Positions 27,923-37,980 of a DNA stretch of 64,000 nucleotides are shown here, piece by piece. How positions within the stretch are numbered: the first letter of the stretch is position 1; each line of letters begins with the position of its first letter. The notes beneath the pieces are model-generated. The model had not been told where the DNA came from, searched no databases, and was given only the letters and a program-made list of their open reading frames with translations. Both the position numbers and the translations under genes were made by a program. Where the stretch lies: positions 57,821-121,820 of the forward strand of contig NZ_LQPZ01000029.1 in assembly GCF_002102395.1 (NCBI RefSeq), given 5' to 3'. This stretch comes from Mycolicibacillus trivialis. GTDB lineage: Bacteria; Actinomycetota; Actinomycetes; Mycobacteriales; Mycobacteriaceae.

Positions 27923-29005
27923 TCATCGCCCACGCAGTCGCTCCACGGCCAGCCGGCCCGCCCCGGGGGCGTCCGGCGGCGGCAGCGAGTCGGCGTCGAT
28001 CACCGCCGCGACCTGCTCTTCCGCGCCGGTCACCAGCGCGGTGTCGGCGGGCAGACCCCGTTTGAGCAGCGCCAGCGCGATCGGGCCCAGCTCGGCGTGG
28101 TCGACGACCGTGCCCAGCCGGCCCACCGCACGCCCGCCGGCGCGCACCGGGTCGCCGGTCTCGGGGCGGTCGCTGGAGCCGTCCAGGTGCAGCAGCGCCA
28201 GCATCCGCGGCGGTTTGCCCAGGTTGTGCACCCGCGCGACGGTCTCCTGCCCGCGGTAGCAGCCCTTGTCCAGGTGCACCGCGGCCACGCCGGGGCCGCC
28301 GATCCAGCCGACCTCGTGCGGGATGGTGCGCTCGTCGGTGTCCACGCCCAGCCGCGGGCGCACCGCCGCCACCCGGTTCGCCTCGTAGGTCCACACCCCG
28401 GCCGGCCGCAGCCCGGCGCCGGTGAGGCGGGTGCGCAGTTCGCCGGCCTGCGCGGCCGGGACCAGCACGTCCAGTTCGATCGTGGCGGCGCCGGGGGTGC
28501 GGCGGACGAACCCGCCGTCGGGCAGCGGCAGCGCGGTCTGCTCGTCGGGCAGTGCGTCGACGCCGAGGGCGGCGGCCACCGCCGGGTCGGTCAGCGCCGG
28601 TCCCAGCAGTGACAGCACCGCCAGCTCGGCGGGTTCGACGGCCACGTCGGCCCAGAACACCATCGAACGCAGATACTTCGTCAGCGGTTCGCCGCGCCAG
28701 GGCTCGGTGTCGAGGTAGCTGACCCCGCCGAGGTCGGTCTGCAGCCAGTGATCTTGGACACGTCCCTGCCCGTCGAGGCAGAGGTTCTCGGTGCTGGCGC
28801 CGTCGGCGAGGTCGGCGACGTGCTGGGTACACAGGGTGTGCAGCCAGCTGAGGCGTTCGGGGCCGGTCAGCGTCACCACGGCACGGTGCGAGCGGTCGAT
28901 GACCACCGCGGCGGTGGCCGCCGCGTTCTGCTCGCCCAGGGGGTCGCCGTAATGCCAGGTCGCTCCGGTGTCGGGTCCGTTCTCGGGGGCGGGGACGGCG
29001 TTCAT
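27923..29005 (-). CDS. ygfZ: Folate-binding protein YgfZ/GcvT-like (Rv0811c)
   Basis: A 360-residue tetrahydrofolate-binding protein of the YgfZ/IBA57 group, needed for repair or assembly of some Fe-S clusters. The group signature KGCYRGQE lies near residue 250 with the conserved Cys, and the GcvT-like fold is seen in VTLTGPERLSWLHTL near residue 45. A TACAGT box 7 bases before the ATG supports start 29005; the longer open frame to 30376 runs antisense over pabC. The gene is divergent from pabC. Confidence 0.9.
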   Translation of the reverse strand: MNAVPAPENGPDTGATWHYGDPLGEQNAAATAAVVIDRSHRAVVTLTGPERLSWLHTLCTQHVADLADGASTENLCLDGQGRVQDHWLQTDLGGVSYLDTEPWRGEPLTKYLRSMVFWADVAVEPAELAVLSLLGPALTDPAVAAALGVDALPDEQTALPLPDGGFVRRTPGAATIELDVLVPAAQAGELRTRLTGAGLRPAGVWTYEANRVAAVRPRLGVDTDERTIPHEVGWIGGPGVAAVHLDKGCYRGQETVARVHNLGKPPRMLALLHLDGSSDRPETGDPVRAGGRAVGRLGTVVDHAELGPIALALLKRGLPADTALVTGAEEQVAAVIDADSLPPPDAPGAGRLAVERLRGR

Positions 29006-29012
29006 GCCCTCA

Positions 29013-29018
29013 ACTGTA
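29013..29018 (-). promoter_or_regulatory. -10 element TACAGT for ygfZ
   Basis: Read on the minus strand, TACAGT sits 7 bases before ATG 29005. Together with the pabC box at 29040 it makes the 48-bp gap a pair of divergent leaderless-type promoters. Confidence 0.5.
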
Positions 29019-29039
29019 CGAGCGTGCCAGTCCGCTGGA

Positions 29040-29045
29040 TAGGCT
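29040..29045 (+). promoter_or_regulatory. -10 element TAGGCT for pabC
   Basis: TAGGCT, the same box as purC and the FAD dehydrogenase, lies 8 bases before ATG 29054 without any ribosome-binding site. Confidence 0.5.
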
Positions 29046-29053
29046 GCTGCGCT

Positions 29054-29905
29054 ATGAGCAGCGTTCCCGCGGTGATCGTCACGCTGGACGGCCGCACCCA
29101 TCCGTTCGACGCGCCGCTGCTGCACGCCGACGACCTGGCCGCGCTGCGCGGCGACGGCGTCTTCGAGACCCTGCTGGTGCGCGGCGGCCGGGCCTGCCTG
29201 GTCGATGCGCATGTGCAGCGGCTGTCCCAGTCGGCGGCGATGATGGACCTGCCCGCCCCCGACGAGGGGGCCTGGCGGCAGGCGATCGAGACCGCGGTGG
29301 CGCAGTGGCCGGCCGACCGGGAGGGCGCGCTGCGGCTGGTCTACAGCCGCGGCCGGGAGAGCGGCACCACCCCGACGGCCTACGTGATGATCACCGCGGT
29401 GGCGTCGCGTATCCAGGCCACCCGGGAGAACGGGGTCGCGGCGATCACGCTGCAGCGCGGGTTGCCCAGCGGCGCGGAGTCGTGGCTGCTGGCCGGGGCG
29501 AAGACGCTGTCCTACGGGGTGAACATGGCCGCGCTGCGCCATGCCGCCCGCCAGGGCGCCGACGACGTGATCTTCCTCAGCCCCGACGGCAGCGTGCTGG
29601 AGGGCCCGCGTTCGACGGTGGTGATCGCCGGCGTCGACGGCCGCACGCTTGCTACTCCGCCGCATTCGCAGCCGATTCTGGCCGGCACCACCCAGCAGGC
29701 GCTGTTCGCGGTGGCCGAGGAGGCCGGCTATCGCTGCGAGTACCGCCAGTTGCGGCTGGCCGATCTGCGTTCGGCGGGCGGGGTGTGGCTGGTCTCGAGC
29801 ATGACGTTGACCGCGCGGGTGCACACCCTCGACGGCGAGGCGCTGGCGGACCCTGCGCGGGCCGCGGAGTTCGTCGCGCTGGTGGACGCCGCGGTCGCGC
29901 GCTGA
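29054..29905 (+). CDS. pabC: Aminodeoxychorismate lyase (Rv0812-like)
   Basis: A 283-residue fold-type IV PLP enzyme. It would convert 4-amino-4-deoxychorismate to p-aminobenzoate and pyruvate for folate synthesis; Rv0812 has been assigned this step in M. tuberculosis. The PLP Lys is Lys150 (LLAGAKTLSYGVNM), and the phosphate-binding SSMTLTARV-type segment is near residue 255. Branched-chain aminotransferases share the fold, but the short length and lack of their motifs favour the lyase. ATG 29054 sits at leaderless spacing from a -10 box. Confidence 0.88.
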   Translation: MSSVPAVIVTLDGRTHPFDAPLLHADDLAALRGDGVFETLLVRGGRACLVDAHVQRLSQSAAMMDLPAPDEGAWRQAIETAVAQWPADREGALRLVYSRGRESGTTPTAYVMITAVASRIQATRENGVAAITLQRGLPSGAESWLLAGAKTLSYGVNMAALRHAARQGADDVIFLSPDGSVLEGPRSTVVIAGVDGRTLATPPHSQPILAGTTQQALFAVAEEAGYRCEYRQLRLADLRSAGGVWLVSSMTLTARVHTLDGEALADPARAAEFVALVDAAVAR

Positions 29906-29916
29906 GGGTGCGCGCG

Positions 29917-30564
29917 TCAGCCCACGAAACGCGACAGCCGCGCGGACAGATGCGGGACCAGCGTGCCGTCGGCGTCCACCCGCTCCTCGACGTAGGCCAG
30001 GTCGCCGTCCTCGACGATGCCGTAGAGCCGTTTGGCGCCGCCGACCAGCACGCCGGACTTGCTGCGGGCCAGCGCGTCGGTGGCCAGCTCCCAGGATGAC
30101 TGGCTGCGCGGATGGCCGTAGAACAGTTCGATGTAGCCCACCGAATGCGCCAGCAGCAGCTCGATGGCCTGCGTCTCGGCCGGGTCGTCGGGATCCTCGA
30201 TGAACCGCCAGAACCCGACCTCGCGCAGCGCCTGGCGCTGGTAGGCGCCGTCGTCGTCGAGGCGCCACATGCGCGCCTCCCAGTTCAGGTAGTCCCCGCC
30301 GTCGTGGGAGACGACGATCTGCTGACCGAACCGGTAGTCGCCGGCGCTGTCGCGACCGGTGCCCTCCCCGCGCCACACCCCGACCAGCGGCAGCAGCGCC
30401 AGCAGGGTGTCCTGCAGGTCGGCGCCGTGCCGCAGGTTGGCGGTGTCGGCGGGTACCGGCAGGTCGTCGAAGGTGGGGATGTTGCGGTCGGCGGTCTTGC
30501 GCGCCCGCTCCGCGGCGGCCGACACCGCGCGGTCACCCGAACCGGGGGTCGGCCCTGCGGTCAC
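29917..30564 (-). CDS. Nitrobindin-like heme protein (Rv0813c)
   Basis: A 215-residue protein with the lipocalin-like ten-stranded barrel of the DUF1794/nitrobindin family. The signature GVWRGEGTG lies near residue 62 and the C-terminal [12 protein letters not shown] provides the conserved His that binds heme iron in relatives. Such proteins bind NO or isomerise peroxynitrite. The first 50 residues are an extra polar extension. The GTG start overlaps the stop of the 32-residue membrane ORF (GTGA), making it the last gene of the cysA2 operon. Confidence 0.87.
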   Translation of the reverse strand: MTAGPTPGSGDRAVSAAAERARKTADRNIPTFDDLPVPADTANLRHGADLQDTLLALLPLVGVWRGEGTGRDSAGDYRFGQQIVVSHDGGDYLNWEARMWRLDDDGAYQRQALREVGFWRFIEDPDDPAETQAIELLLAHSVGYIELFYGHPRSQSSWELATDALARSKSGVLVGGAKRLYGIVEDGDLAYVEERVDADGTLVPHLSARLSRFVG

Positions 30565-30659
30565 GACTCGTCGGTGATCTGCCGGTAGAGGACGTAGAGC
30601 GCGAACCAGGTGATGGCCGCGGTGGCCGCCACAAGCATGATCTCGAAGAACAACACCAC
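30561..30659 (-). CDS. Predicted 32-residue single-pass membrane peptide
   Basis: An open frame starting at GTG 30659 (a second GTG follows) and ending in TGA that overlaps the nitrobindin GTG by four bases (GTGA). The peptide is [15 protein letters not shown], then [17 protein letters not shown]: one hydrophobic helix of about 22 residues followed by a short charged tail, probably with the C-terminus in the cytoplasm. There is no clear Shine-Dalgarno sequence. The overlap with the next gene, typical of coupled genes elsewhere in this window, is the main support. I do not know a named family. Confidence 0.6.
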   Translation of the reverse strand: MVLFFEIMLVAATAAITWFALYVLYRQITDES

Positions 30660-30684
30660 GATGGTCAGTCTAAGGGCAGCCCCG

Positions 30685-30761
30685 CGTCGCCAGCCGACCG
30701 GGAGTCCGGTCGGTTGGGGACGCCCAGCACGCCGTCGCCAGCCGACCGGGAGCCCGGTCGG
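30685..30761. repeat. Two 29-bp hairpin repeats between sseC and the small membrane ORF
   Basis: Near-identical 29-bp units at 30685-30713 and 30733-30761 differ at one base. Each contains a perfect 8-bp inverted repeat CCGACCGG/CCGGTCGG around a 4-base loop (GAGT or GAGC). They lie in the transcribed gap downstream of sseC and could act as mRNA stabilisers or partial terminators. No T-tract follows. Confidence 0.8.
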
Positions 30762-30831
30762 GACGCACGGCCCGTCGCCCCCGGCCGCCGGGGACTCCGG
30801 ACGGCCGGGGACGACCCCTCGGGGCCGTGCC

Positions 30832-31134
30832 TCAGGCGATCTTGACGTCGACTTCGTGGATGCCGGTGCCCGACGGGGTGATCACCGCGTCACCGTTGCC
30901 GGCCGGGGAGAGCGCACGCAGCGTCCAGGACCCGGGAGCGGCGAAGAACCGGAAGTCACCGGTGGCCGACGCGACCACCTCGGCGGTGAACTCATCCGAG
31001 GCGTCCAGCAGACGCACGAACGCGCCACCGACCGCCTGACCGGAGCCGTCCACCACCCGACCGGTGATGACCGTCTCCTTCTCCGGGTCGACGCCCGCGG
31101 GCAGGGTCTGTCCTTGTTTCGGTGCAGAGCACAT
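30832..31134 (-). CDS. sseC: DUF1416 protein SseC (Rv0814c-like)
   Basis: A 100-residue protein always found after the cysA thiosulfate sulfurtransferase in mycobacteria. The sequence MCSAPKQGQTLPAGVDPEKE and the beta-sandwich segment TVITGRVVDGSGQAVGGAFV (a carboxypeptidase-regulatory-like fold) are diagnostic. It may assist sulfur transfer; its exact role is unproven. Cys2 is the only Cys. Only two bases separate it from the cysA2 stop. Confidence 0.92.
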   Translation of the reverse strand: MCSAPKQGQTLPAGVDPEKETVITGRVVDGSGQAVGGAFVRLLDASDEFTAEVVASATGDFRFFAAPGSWTLRALSPAGNGDAVITPSGTGIHEVDVKIA

Positions 31135-31136
31135 AT

Positions 31137-31970
31137 TCAGCTTCCCAACTCGATCGGGGCCCCCACCAGGGAGCCGTATTCCACCCAACTGCCGTCATAG
31201 TTTTTGACGTTCTGATGTCCCAGCAGTTCCTGCAGCACGAACCAGGTGTGCGAGGAGCGCTCCCCGATCCGACAGTAGGCAATGGTTTCCTTGCTGGTGT
31301 CCAGGCCGGCGTCCGCGTAGAGCTTGGTCAGCTCGTCGTTGGACTTGAAGGTGCCGTCCTCGTTGGCCGCCTTGCTCCACGGCACGTTGATGGCGCCGGG
31401 GACGTGGCCACGCTGCTGGCTCTGTTCCTGCGGCAGATGCGCAGGCGCAGAGATCTTTCCGGAGAACTCCTCCGGCGAGCGGACGTCGACCAGGTTCTTC
31501 TCCCCGATCGCGGCGATCACGTCGTCGCGGAACGCGCGGATGCTGTTGTCCAGCGGCTGCGCGGTGTAGGAGGTCGCCGGCCGGTTGACCGTGTCGGTGG
31601 TCAGCGGACGACCGTCCAGCTCCCACTTCTTGCGCCCGCCGTCGAGCAGCTTGACGTTCTGGTGCCCGTAGGACTTGAAGTACCAGTAGGCGTAGGCGGC
31701 GAACCAGTTGTTGTTGCCGCCGTAGAGGATCACGGTGTCGTCGTTGGCGATGCCGCGCTCGCTGAGCAGTTTCGAGAACTGCTGGGCGTCAACGAAATCG
31801 CGCTTCACCGGGTCCTGCAGGTCCTTGCGCCAGTCCAGCTTCACCGCACCGGGGATGTGCCCGGTGTCGTAAGCGCTGACGTCTTCGTCGACCTCGACGA
31901 AGACCGTCTTCTCGGCGTCGAGATTGTTCTGGGCCCACTCGGTGGAGACCAGAACATCGGAACGAGCCAT
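31137..31970 (-). CDS. cysA2: Thiosulfate sulfurtransferase (rhodanese)
   Basis: A 277-residue two-domain rhodanese. The N-terminal domain is inactive (no Cys); the C-terminal domain has active-site Cys233 in the loop CRIGERS, which takes sulfur as a persulfide. LVDVRSPEEFSGK near residue 160 and GHVPGAINVPW near 188 are standard rhodanese strands. It acts in the cytoplasm, passing sulfur from thiosulfate to thiol or biosynthetic acceptors. It is the third reading frame after the polycysteine leader and probably responds to cysteine supply. Confidence 0.95.
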   Translation of the reverse strand: MARSDVLVSTEWAQNNLDAEKTVFVEVDEDVSAYDTGHIPGAVKLDWRKDLQDPVKRDFVDAQQFSKLLSERGIANDDTVILYGGNNNWFAAYAYWYFKSYGHQNVKLLDGGRKKWELDGRPLTTDTVNRPATSYTAQPLDNSIRAFRDDVIAAIGEKNLVDVRSPEEFSGKISAPAHLPQEQSQQRGHVPGAINVPWSKAANEDGTFKSNDELTKLYADAGLDTSKETIAYCRIGERSSHTWFVLQELLGHQNVKNYDGSWVEYGSLVGAPIELGS

Positions 31971-31987
31971 GGTGGAGATCCTTTCGG

Positions 31988-32443
31988 TTACTTGGTGATA
32001 GGGGTCAGACGGGAAAACAGCGGATACAGCTGGCAGCCCAGGCAGATGCCGAAGGCCGCGTTGAGGAACGCCGCCGCCAGCGCGAACGCGGTGGCGACGA
32101 ATCCGATCAGGGGGACACCCGCGGCGAAGCCGGCCAGGCCCACCACCGCGAACGCCAGGCCGACGAGTTGGGCGAAGCGCAGCGGCGCCACCGGCTCACG
32201 CTCACGCACCGGGGTCAGGCGCGGGGCGACGAACCGGGCGAACACCTGCCCGTAGGGGTGCCGACGCGGCCCGCCGAGGGCGCCTGCGGCGAACACCGCG
32301 GCCTGCACACCCAGCAGCACCGCCGCCGCGACCGCGCTGACCGGCGCGATCAGCAGCACCGCGGTCAGCACCGCGCTGGTCACCCAGGCGCTGAACCGCG
32401 GGCCGCGCACGTCGACGGTGCCGACGGTGGGGGTGGTGGACAT
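31988..32443 (-). CDS. DUF4395 membrane protein
   Basis: A 151-residue protein with four hydrophobic helices. Its C-terminal LNAAFGICLGCQLYPL carries the conserved CLGC pair of DUF4395 proteins, which sit beside rhodanese or thioredoxin-like genes. A role in sulfur compound transport or membrane thiol chemistry is likely but unproven. It follows the polycysteine leader by 96 bp, with AGGAG in front of ATG 32443, and precedes cysA2. Confidence 0.88.
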   Translation of the reverse strand: MSTTPTVGTVDVRGPRFSAWVTSAVLTAVLLIAPVSAVAAAVLLGVQAAVFAAGALGGPRRHPYGQVFARFVAPRLTPVREREPVAPLRFAQLVGLAFAVVGLAGFAAGVPLIGFVATAFALAAAFLNAAFGICLGCQLYPLFSRLTPITK

Positions 32444-32539
32444 CGTGATACTCCTGCTGCTCTGCTGATGGATGGGCCGAGGGGCCGGGGTGGAGTCCAG
32501 CCATACCGGCTGCTCCGGGCGCGGAAAGCGACGCGCCGA

Positions 32540-32629
32540 CTAGCGACAGCGACAACAGCAGCAACCCGCAACGCGGCACAGGTCCACTGCGCGGCGCTTG
32601 GTGAGCACAAGCTCAAGGCGGGCTAACAC
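32540..32629 (-). CDS. Polycysteine leaderless leader peptide (cysteine-responsive attenuator)
   Basis: A 29-residue open frame that starts at GTG 32629 and ends with LCRVAGCCCCRCR, giving six Cys including four in a row. A TAAGCT -10 box lies 7 bases before the GTG, so the transcript begins at the start codon. Such leaderless polycysteine ORFs upstream of cysA2 are reported in M. smegmatis and M. tuberculosis to sense cysteine-tRNA supply by ribosome stalling and to control the downstream operon. A second in-frame GTG at 32608 would give a 22-residue version. The 96-bp gap to DUF4395 would hold the attenuator. Confidence 0.85.
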   Translation of the reverse strand: MLARLELVLTKRRAVDLCRVAGCCCCRCR

Positions 32630-32636
32630 GCGGGAC

Positions 32637-32642
32637 AGCTTA
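32637..32642 (-). promoter_or_regulatory. -10 element TAAGCT of the cysA2 operon
   Basis: Read on the minus strand, TAAGCT lies 7 bases before the leader-peptide GTG and overlaps nothing coding; thiX ends at 32659. It is the main promoter candidate for the leader-DUF4395-cysA2-sseC-nitrobindin operon. Confidence 0.62.
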
Positions 32643-32658
32643 CCCAATGCCTGCCCTG

Positions 32659-33060
32659 TCAAGCCAGCAGAGCCCGCAACGCCGAGCGCAGCGCCTCCGC
32701 CGTCGGGACCCCCGAGGCCCGGAACCGCTGCCTTCCCTCGGCGTCGAAGATGAACGTCGTCGGCAACGACAGCACCGAAAGTGCCCGGGCGGCAACGGGA
32801 TCGGCGTCCATGTCGATCTCGTTGTGGGCGACGTCCAGCTCGGTGCAGACCTGCTCGACCACCCGGCGCACCGCCACGCACGGCCCGCACCACGGCGCCG
32901 AGACGTGCACCACGGTCGGGCCGCTGCGCGACAGTCCCAGCAGTTCGGGGTCGGCCACCGCCCCGTCGGCTTCGCGCAGCACCCCGCCGCGGCGGGACAG
33001 CAGCCAGCCGGCCAGCGCGGCCAGGCCCAGCCCGACCGCCAGCACCAGCAGCGCGGTCAC
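32659..33060 (-). CDS. thiX: Membrane-anchored thioredoxin-like protein
   Basis: A 133-residue protein. The first 20 residues are a membrane anchor ([20 protein letters not shown]); the thioredoxin domain follows with redox motif APWCGPC near residue 59 and cis-Pro in LPTTFIF near 96. It would act as an extracytoplasmic disulfide reductant or oxidant. GTG 33060 overlaps the lmeA stop (GTGA), so lmeA and thiX are coupled. It is upstream of the cysA2 operon promoter. Confidence 0.9.
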   Translation of the reverse strand: MTALLVLAVGLGLAALAGWLLSRRGGVLREADGAVADPELLGLSRSGPTVVHVSAPWCGPCVAVRRVVEQVCTELDVAHNEIDMDADPVAARALSVLSLPTTFIFDAEGRQRFRASGVPTAEALRSALRALLA

Positions 33061-33854
33061 GACGGCCGGAATCCCGCCAGGTCGACGGTGACGTCGTGGA
33101 CGATGCCCTCGATGATCACGTCGGAGCCGCGCGCACCCCAACTGGTCGGATCCACCCGGTAGGGCAGGGTCTGGTCGGGCAGCCGGGCGGCGAACGCCTC
33201 GAGCACCGCCTCGCGCTTGTCGTCGGGGACCTGCTGGTTGGCGGTGTCTGCGCCGGTGAGGATGTCGGTGGGGGTGATCACCAGAATGTTGCGGGCGGGG
33301 CCGTCGACGGTCAGGTCCACCGCGACGCTGACCCGCTCATCGAAGCCGGCGGATTCGGGGGTGCCGGTGAACACCAGCCCGCGGCTGCGCGAGATCCCCG
33401 ATTCGGTGGTGCCGCCGGTGGCGTCGTTGGTGTCGACGCGCGGCGCCTCCACCATCAGGTCGGTGACGCCGATGAATTTGCCCAGGTGCCGCGAGTCGAT
33501 GATGATGCGGCTCTCCAGCATCCCGACGGTCAGCGTGGCGTCCGGCGCGATCAGCCAGGACCGGTCGACCAGCCCGATGTCGTGCATGGTGGCTTCCAGC
33601 GTGGCGGTCTCCACCTGCGGGTGGCGCACCGCGACGGCCTTGATCTCCAGCTCCCGGTAGTGGTCGGCGCGGGCCTGCGGAAGGAACGGGAACGCCAGGA
33701 TCGCCACATTCGGGTCGTGGTCGAGCCGGGCCGCCTCGCGCACCGACTTCGACAGCCGGTATTCGGCGTAGATGCTCGTCCCGAAGTCGACGCCGAGGGC
33801 CACCAGCACCACCGCGAACACCGTCGCCAACCCGCCGACCCAGACCTTGCGCAC
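33057..33854 (-). CDS. lmeA: LmeA-like mannan-maturation protein (DUF2993)
   Basis: A 265-residue cell-envelope protein with one N-terminal hydrophobic signal anchor ([19 protein letters not shown]) and a DUF2993 phospholipid-binding domain. Its place next to glnR matches MSMEG_5785/Rv0817c, named LmeA for its need in lipomannan elongation. GTG 33854 is chosen because it begins the signal sequence and has CACAAT 6 bases in front, a near -10 box; an upstream in-frame start at 33893 would add 13 polar residues. It is divergent from glnR and coupled to thiX. Confidence 0.87.
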   Translation of the reverse strand: MRKVWVGGLATVFAVVLVALGVDFGTSIYAEYRLSKSVREAARLDHDPNVAILAFPFLPQARADHYRELEIKAVAVRHPQVETATLEATMHDIGLVDRSWLIAPDATLTVGMLESRIIIDSRHLGKFIGVTDLMVEAPRVDTNDATGGTTESGISRSRGLVFTGTPESAGFDERVSVAVDLTVDGPARNILVITPTDILTGADTANQQVPDDKREAVLEAFAARLPDQTLPYRVDPTSWGARGSDVIIEGIVHDVTVDLAGFRPS

Positions 33855-34022
33855 CCGATCATTGTGAACCAGACCGCGGCGCGGATCGCCCACAGCGCCC
33901 CGCGGCGCGGTGAAACAGCAGGTGGCGCGTTATCGTTAGACCACCTGGTGCCCAACGGAGTGTGGCCGGAAGAACGAGGGGCACAAGCCGCGGGCGGTGC
34001 TCCCCGACGTTGGAGGGCCCTG

Positions 34023-35722
<1,700 letters not shown>

Positions 35723-35733
35723 CCGGTCGGACT

Positions 35734-35766
35734 GTTAACCCGGCGTTCACCACCGCCGCCTAGCTT
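35734..35766 (+). promoter_or_regulatory. Candidate PHO box and -10 of the first pst operon
   Basis: Two 11-base direct repeats, GTTAACCCGGC and GTTCACCACCG, lie back to back (35734-35755), followed 5 bases later by a -10-like TAGCTT (35761-35766). This direct-repeat layout with 11-base pitch is the PhoB/PhoP-type operator, which in mycobacteria would bind RegX3. The TTG start of pstS is 38 bp further on. Confidence 0.6.
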
Positions 35767-35804
35767 GCCCTGAGCCGCGTCCAGCAACGACCAGGAAACG
35801 CAGA

Positions 35805-36917
35805 TTGGCACTCACCGGCCGAACGAAGACCGCCCTGGGGGCGACAGCGGTGGCGACCGTGACGGCGCTCACCGGCTGCGGCAGCGACGACAACCTCGGA
35901 CCCGGCCCCGACCTGTCCGGGGTGGTCGCCGACTGCACCGGCAAGTCGACGCTGACCGGGGAGGGCTCCACCGCCCAGCAGAACGCGATCGCGCTGTTCG
36001 ACCAGGTGTGGGCCCGGATCTGCCCCGGTAAGAAGGTCGCCTACAACCCGACCGGCTCCGGTGCGGGCCGCGAGCAGTTCATCGCCGGGCAGGTCGACTT
36101 CGCCGGCTCGGATAGCCCGCTGACCGAGCGCCAGCGCGACGCCGCCCGACGCCGCTGCCAGGACCACCCGGCCTGGAACCTGCCGCTGGTGTTCGGGGCG
36201 GTCGCGATGGCCTACAACCTCGACGACAGCATCGATCAGACGCTGACCGTCACCCCCGACCTGCTCGCCGACATCTTCGCCGGTCGGCTGACCCGCTGGT
36301 CGGACCCGGCACTGGCCGCGGTCAACCCCGGCGTGGCGCTGCCGGATCTGGAGATCACCCCGATCTACCGCTCGGACTCCTCGGGCACCACCGACAACGT
36401 CCAGAAGTACCTGTCGATCGCCGCGCCGAACGCCTGGACCGCCGGGGCCGGCACCGAGTTCCAAGGCGGGGTCGGCGAGGGCGCGCAGAAGTCGGCCGGG
36501 GTGGTGCAGGCCGTGCAGGCCACCCCGGGCTCGATCGGCTACGTCGAGAAGGGCTTCGCCGACCAGGCCAACCTGACCTACGCCCGGATCGACAGCGGCT
36601 CGGGCCCGGTCGCGTTGACCGACGACGCCGCCGGCCGCGCGGTCGACGCCGCCGCGTTCGCCGGCGACGGCCACGACCTGGTCCTCGACCTGGACTCGCT
36701 GTACGGCGCGACCCTGCCCGGCGCCTACCCGCTGGTGCTGACCACCTACGAGATCGTCTGCTCCGGCGGCTACGCCCCGGGCGCGGCCACCGCGGTCAAA
36801 TCCTTCCTGCTCGCCGCCGCCGAGCACGGGCAGGACACCCTGCCTCCGGCCGGCTACGTGCCCCTGCCCGCCCGGTTCACCGAGCGACTTGTAGCGTCGA
36901 TCGAAGCGATCCAGTGA
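35805..36917 (+). CDS. pstS: Phosphate-binding lipoprotein PstS, first copy
   Basis: A 370-residue ABC-transporter solute-binding lipoprotein. The lipobox is LTGC with lipidated Cys25, after a basic-hydrophobic signal. Phosphate-binding loops are visible: [10 protein letters not shown] near residue 55, GSGAGREQF near 85, GSDSPLT near 101 and [10 protein letters not shown] near 189. A TTG start is supported by AGGAA 8 bases ahead. It is the least similar of the three PstS proteins to the other two by eye. It leads the pstS-pstC-pstA cluster behind a candidate PHO box. Confidence 0.94.
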   Translation: MALTGRTKTALGATAVATVTALTGCGSDDNLGPGPDLSGVVADCTGKSTLTGEGSTAQQNAIALFDQVWARICPGKKVAYNPTGSGAGREQFIAGQVDFAGSDSPLTERQRDAARRRCQDHPAWNLPLVFGAVAMAYNLDDSIDQTLTVTPDLLADIFAGRLTRWSDPALAAVNPGVALPDLEITPIYRSDSSGTTDNVQKYLSIAAPNAWTAGAGTEFQGGVGEGAQKSAGVVQAVQATPGSIGYVEKGFADQANLTYARIDSGSGPVALTDDAAGRAVDAAAFAGDGHDLVLDLDSLYGATLPGAYPLVLTTYEIVCSGGYAPGAATAVKSFLLAAAEHGQDTLPPAGYVPLPARFTERLVASIEAIQ

Positions 36918-36951
36918 CCGGCCGGAGCCCCGCGACAGGGATGGGACAGCG

Positions 36952-37980
36952 ATGACCACACCGAATCCGGCCGACGCCGGTTCGGGGGAGATCGCCGGCC
37001 ACCCGCACCCGGCCGTCGCGCCCGCAGCCGTCCCCCCGGAGGCGGGCCGGGTCAAAACCCACCTGGGCGACCGGATCTTCCGCACCCTAGCGGTGGGCTC
37101 GGGCGGCTTCATCGTCGCGCTGATCGGCGCGATCGGGCTGTTTCTGCTGTGGCGGGCCATCCCGGCGCTGGCCCGCAACAAGGAGAACTTCTTCACCTAC
37201 GGCGGCAACTGGATCACCACCGACACCTCCGCGATGCACTTCGGGGTGCTGGAGCTGGTGCAGGTCACCGTGTTCGTGTCGGTGTTCGCGCTGCTGCTGG
37301 CCATGCCGGTCGCGCTCGGGGTGGCGATCTATCTCACCGCCTACGCACCGCGGCGGCTGGTGGCCCCGCTGAGCTACCTGGTGGACCTGCTGGCCGCGGT
37401 GCCGTCGATCATCTACGGCGTCTGGGGCCTGTACGTGCTGGCGCCGTGGCTGCGCCCGATCGCGTTGTGGCTCAACGAACATCTGGGCTGGCTGTTCCTG
37501 TTTTCCACCGGCAACGCCTCGGTGGGCGGCGGCGGCACGGTGTTCACCGGCGGCATCGTGCTGGCGGTGATGATCCTGCCGATCATCGCCGCGGTGGCCC
37601 GGGAGGTGTTCGTTCAGACCCCGCAGGGCCAGATCGAGGCCGCCCTGGCGCTCGGCGCCACCCGCTGGGAGGTCATCAAGACCACCGTGCTGCCGTTCGG
37701 CCGGTCCGGGTTCGTCAGCGGCGCGATGCTCGGGCTGGGCCGCGCGTTGGGTGAGACCATCGCGCTGCTGATCATCCTGCGCGGCACCCAGAAGGCGTTC
37801 GGTTGGTCGCTGTTCGACGGCGGGTTCACCTTCGCCTCCAAGATCGCCGCCACCGCCTCGGAGTTCAACGACCAGTACAAGGCGGGCGCCTACATCGCCG
37901 CGGGCCTGGTGCTGTTCGTGCTGACCTTCGTGGTCAACGCCGCCGCCCGCGCCGCGGTCACGATGGGGAGCAGCCGATGA
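36952..37980 (+). CDS. pstC: Phosphate ABC permease PstC, first copy
   Basis: A 342-residue membrane permease with a polar 40-residue N-terminal tail and six helices. The EAA loop that contacts PstB reads [25 protein letters not shown] near residue 228. The [16 protein letters not shown] segment near 143 is typical of PstC. The ATG is preceded by a weak GGGA site. The stop overlaps pstA by four bases. Confidence 0.95.
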   Translation: MTTPNPADAGSGEIAGHPHPAVAPAAVPPEAGRVKTHLGDRIFRTLAVGSGGFIVALIGAIGLFLLWRAIPALARNKENFFTYGGNWITTDTSAMHFGVLELVQVTVFVSVFALLLAMPVALGVAIYLTAYAPRRLVAPLSYLVDLLAAVPSIIYGVWGLYVLAPWLRPIALWLNEHLGWLFLFSTGNASVGGGGTVFTGGIVLAVMILPIIAAVAREVFVQTPQGQIEAALALGATRWEVIKTTVLPFGRSGFVSGAMLGLGRALGETIALLIILRGTQKAFGWSLFDGGFTFASKIAATASEFNDQYKAGAYIAAGLVLFVLTFVVNAAARAAVTMGSSR

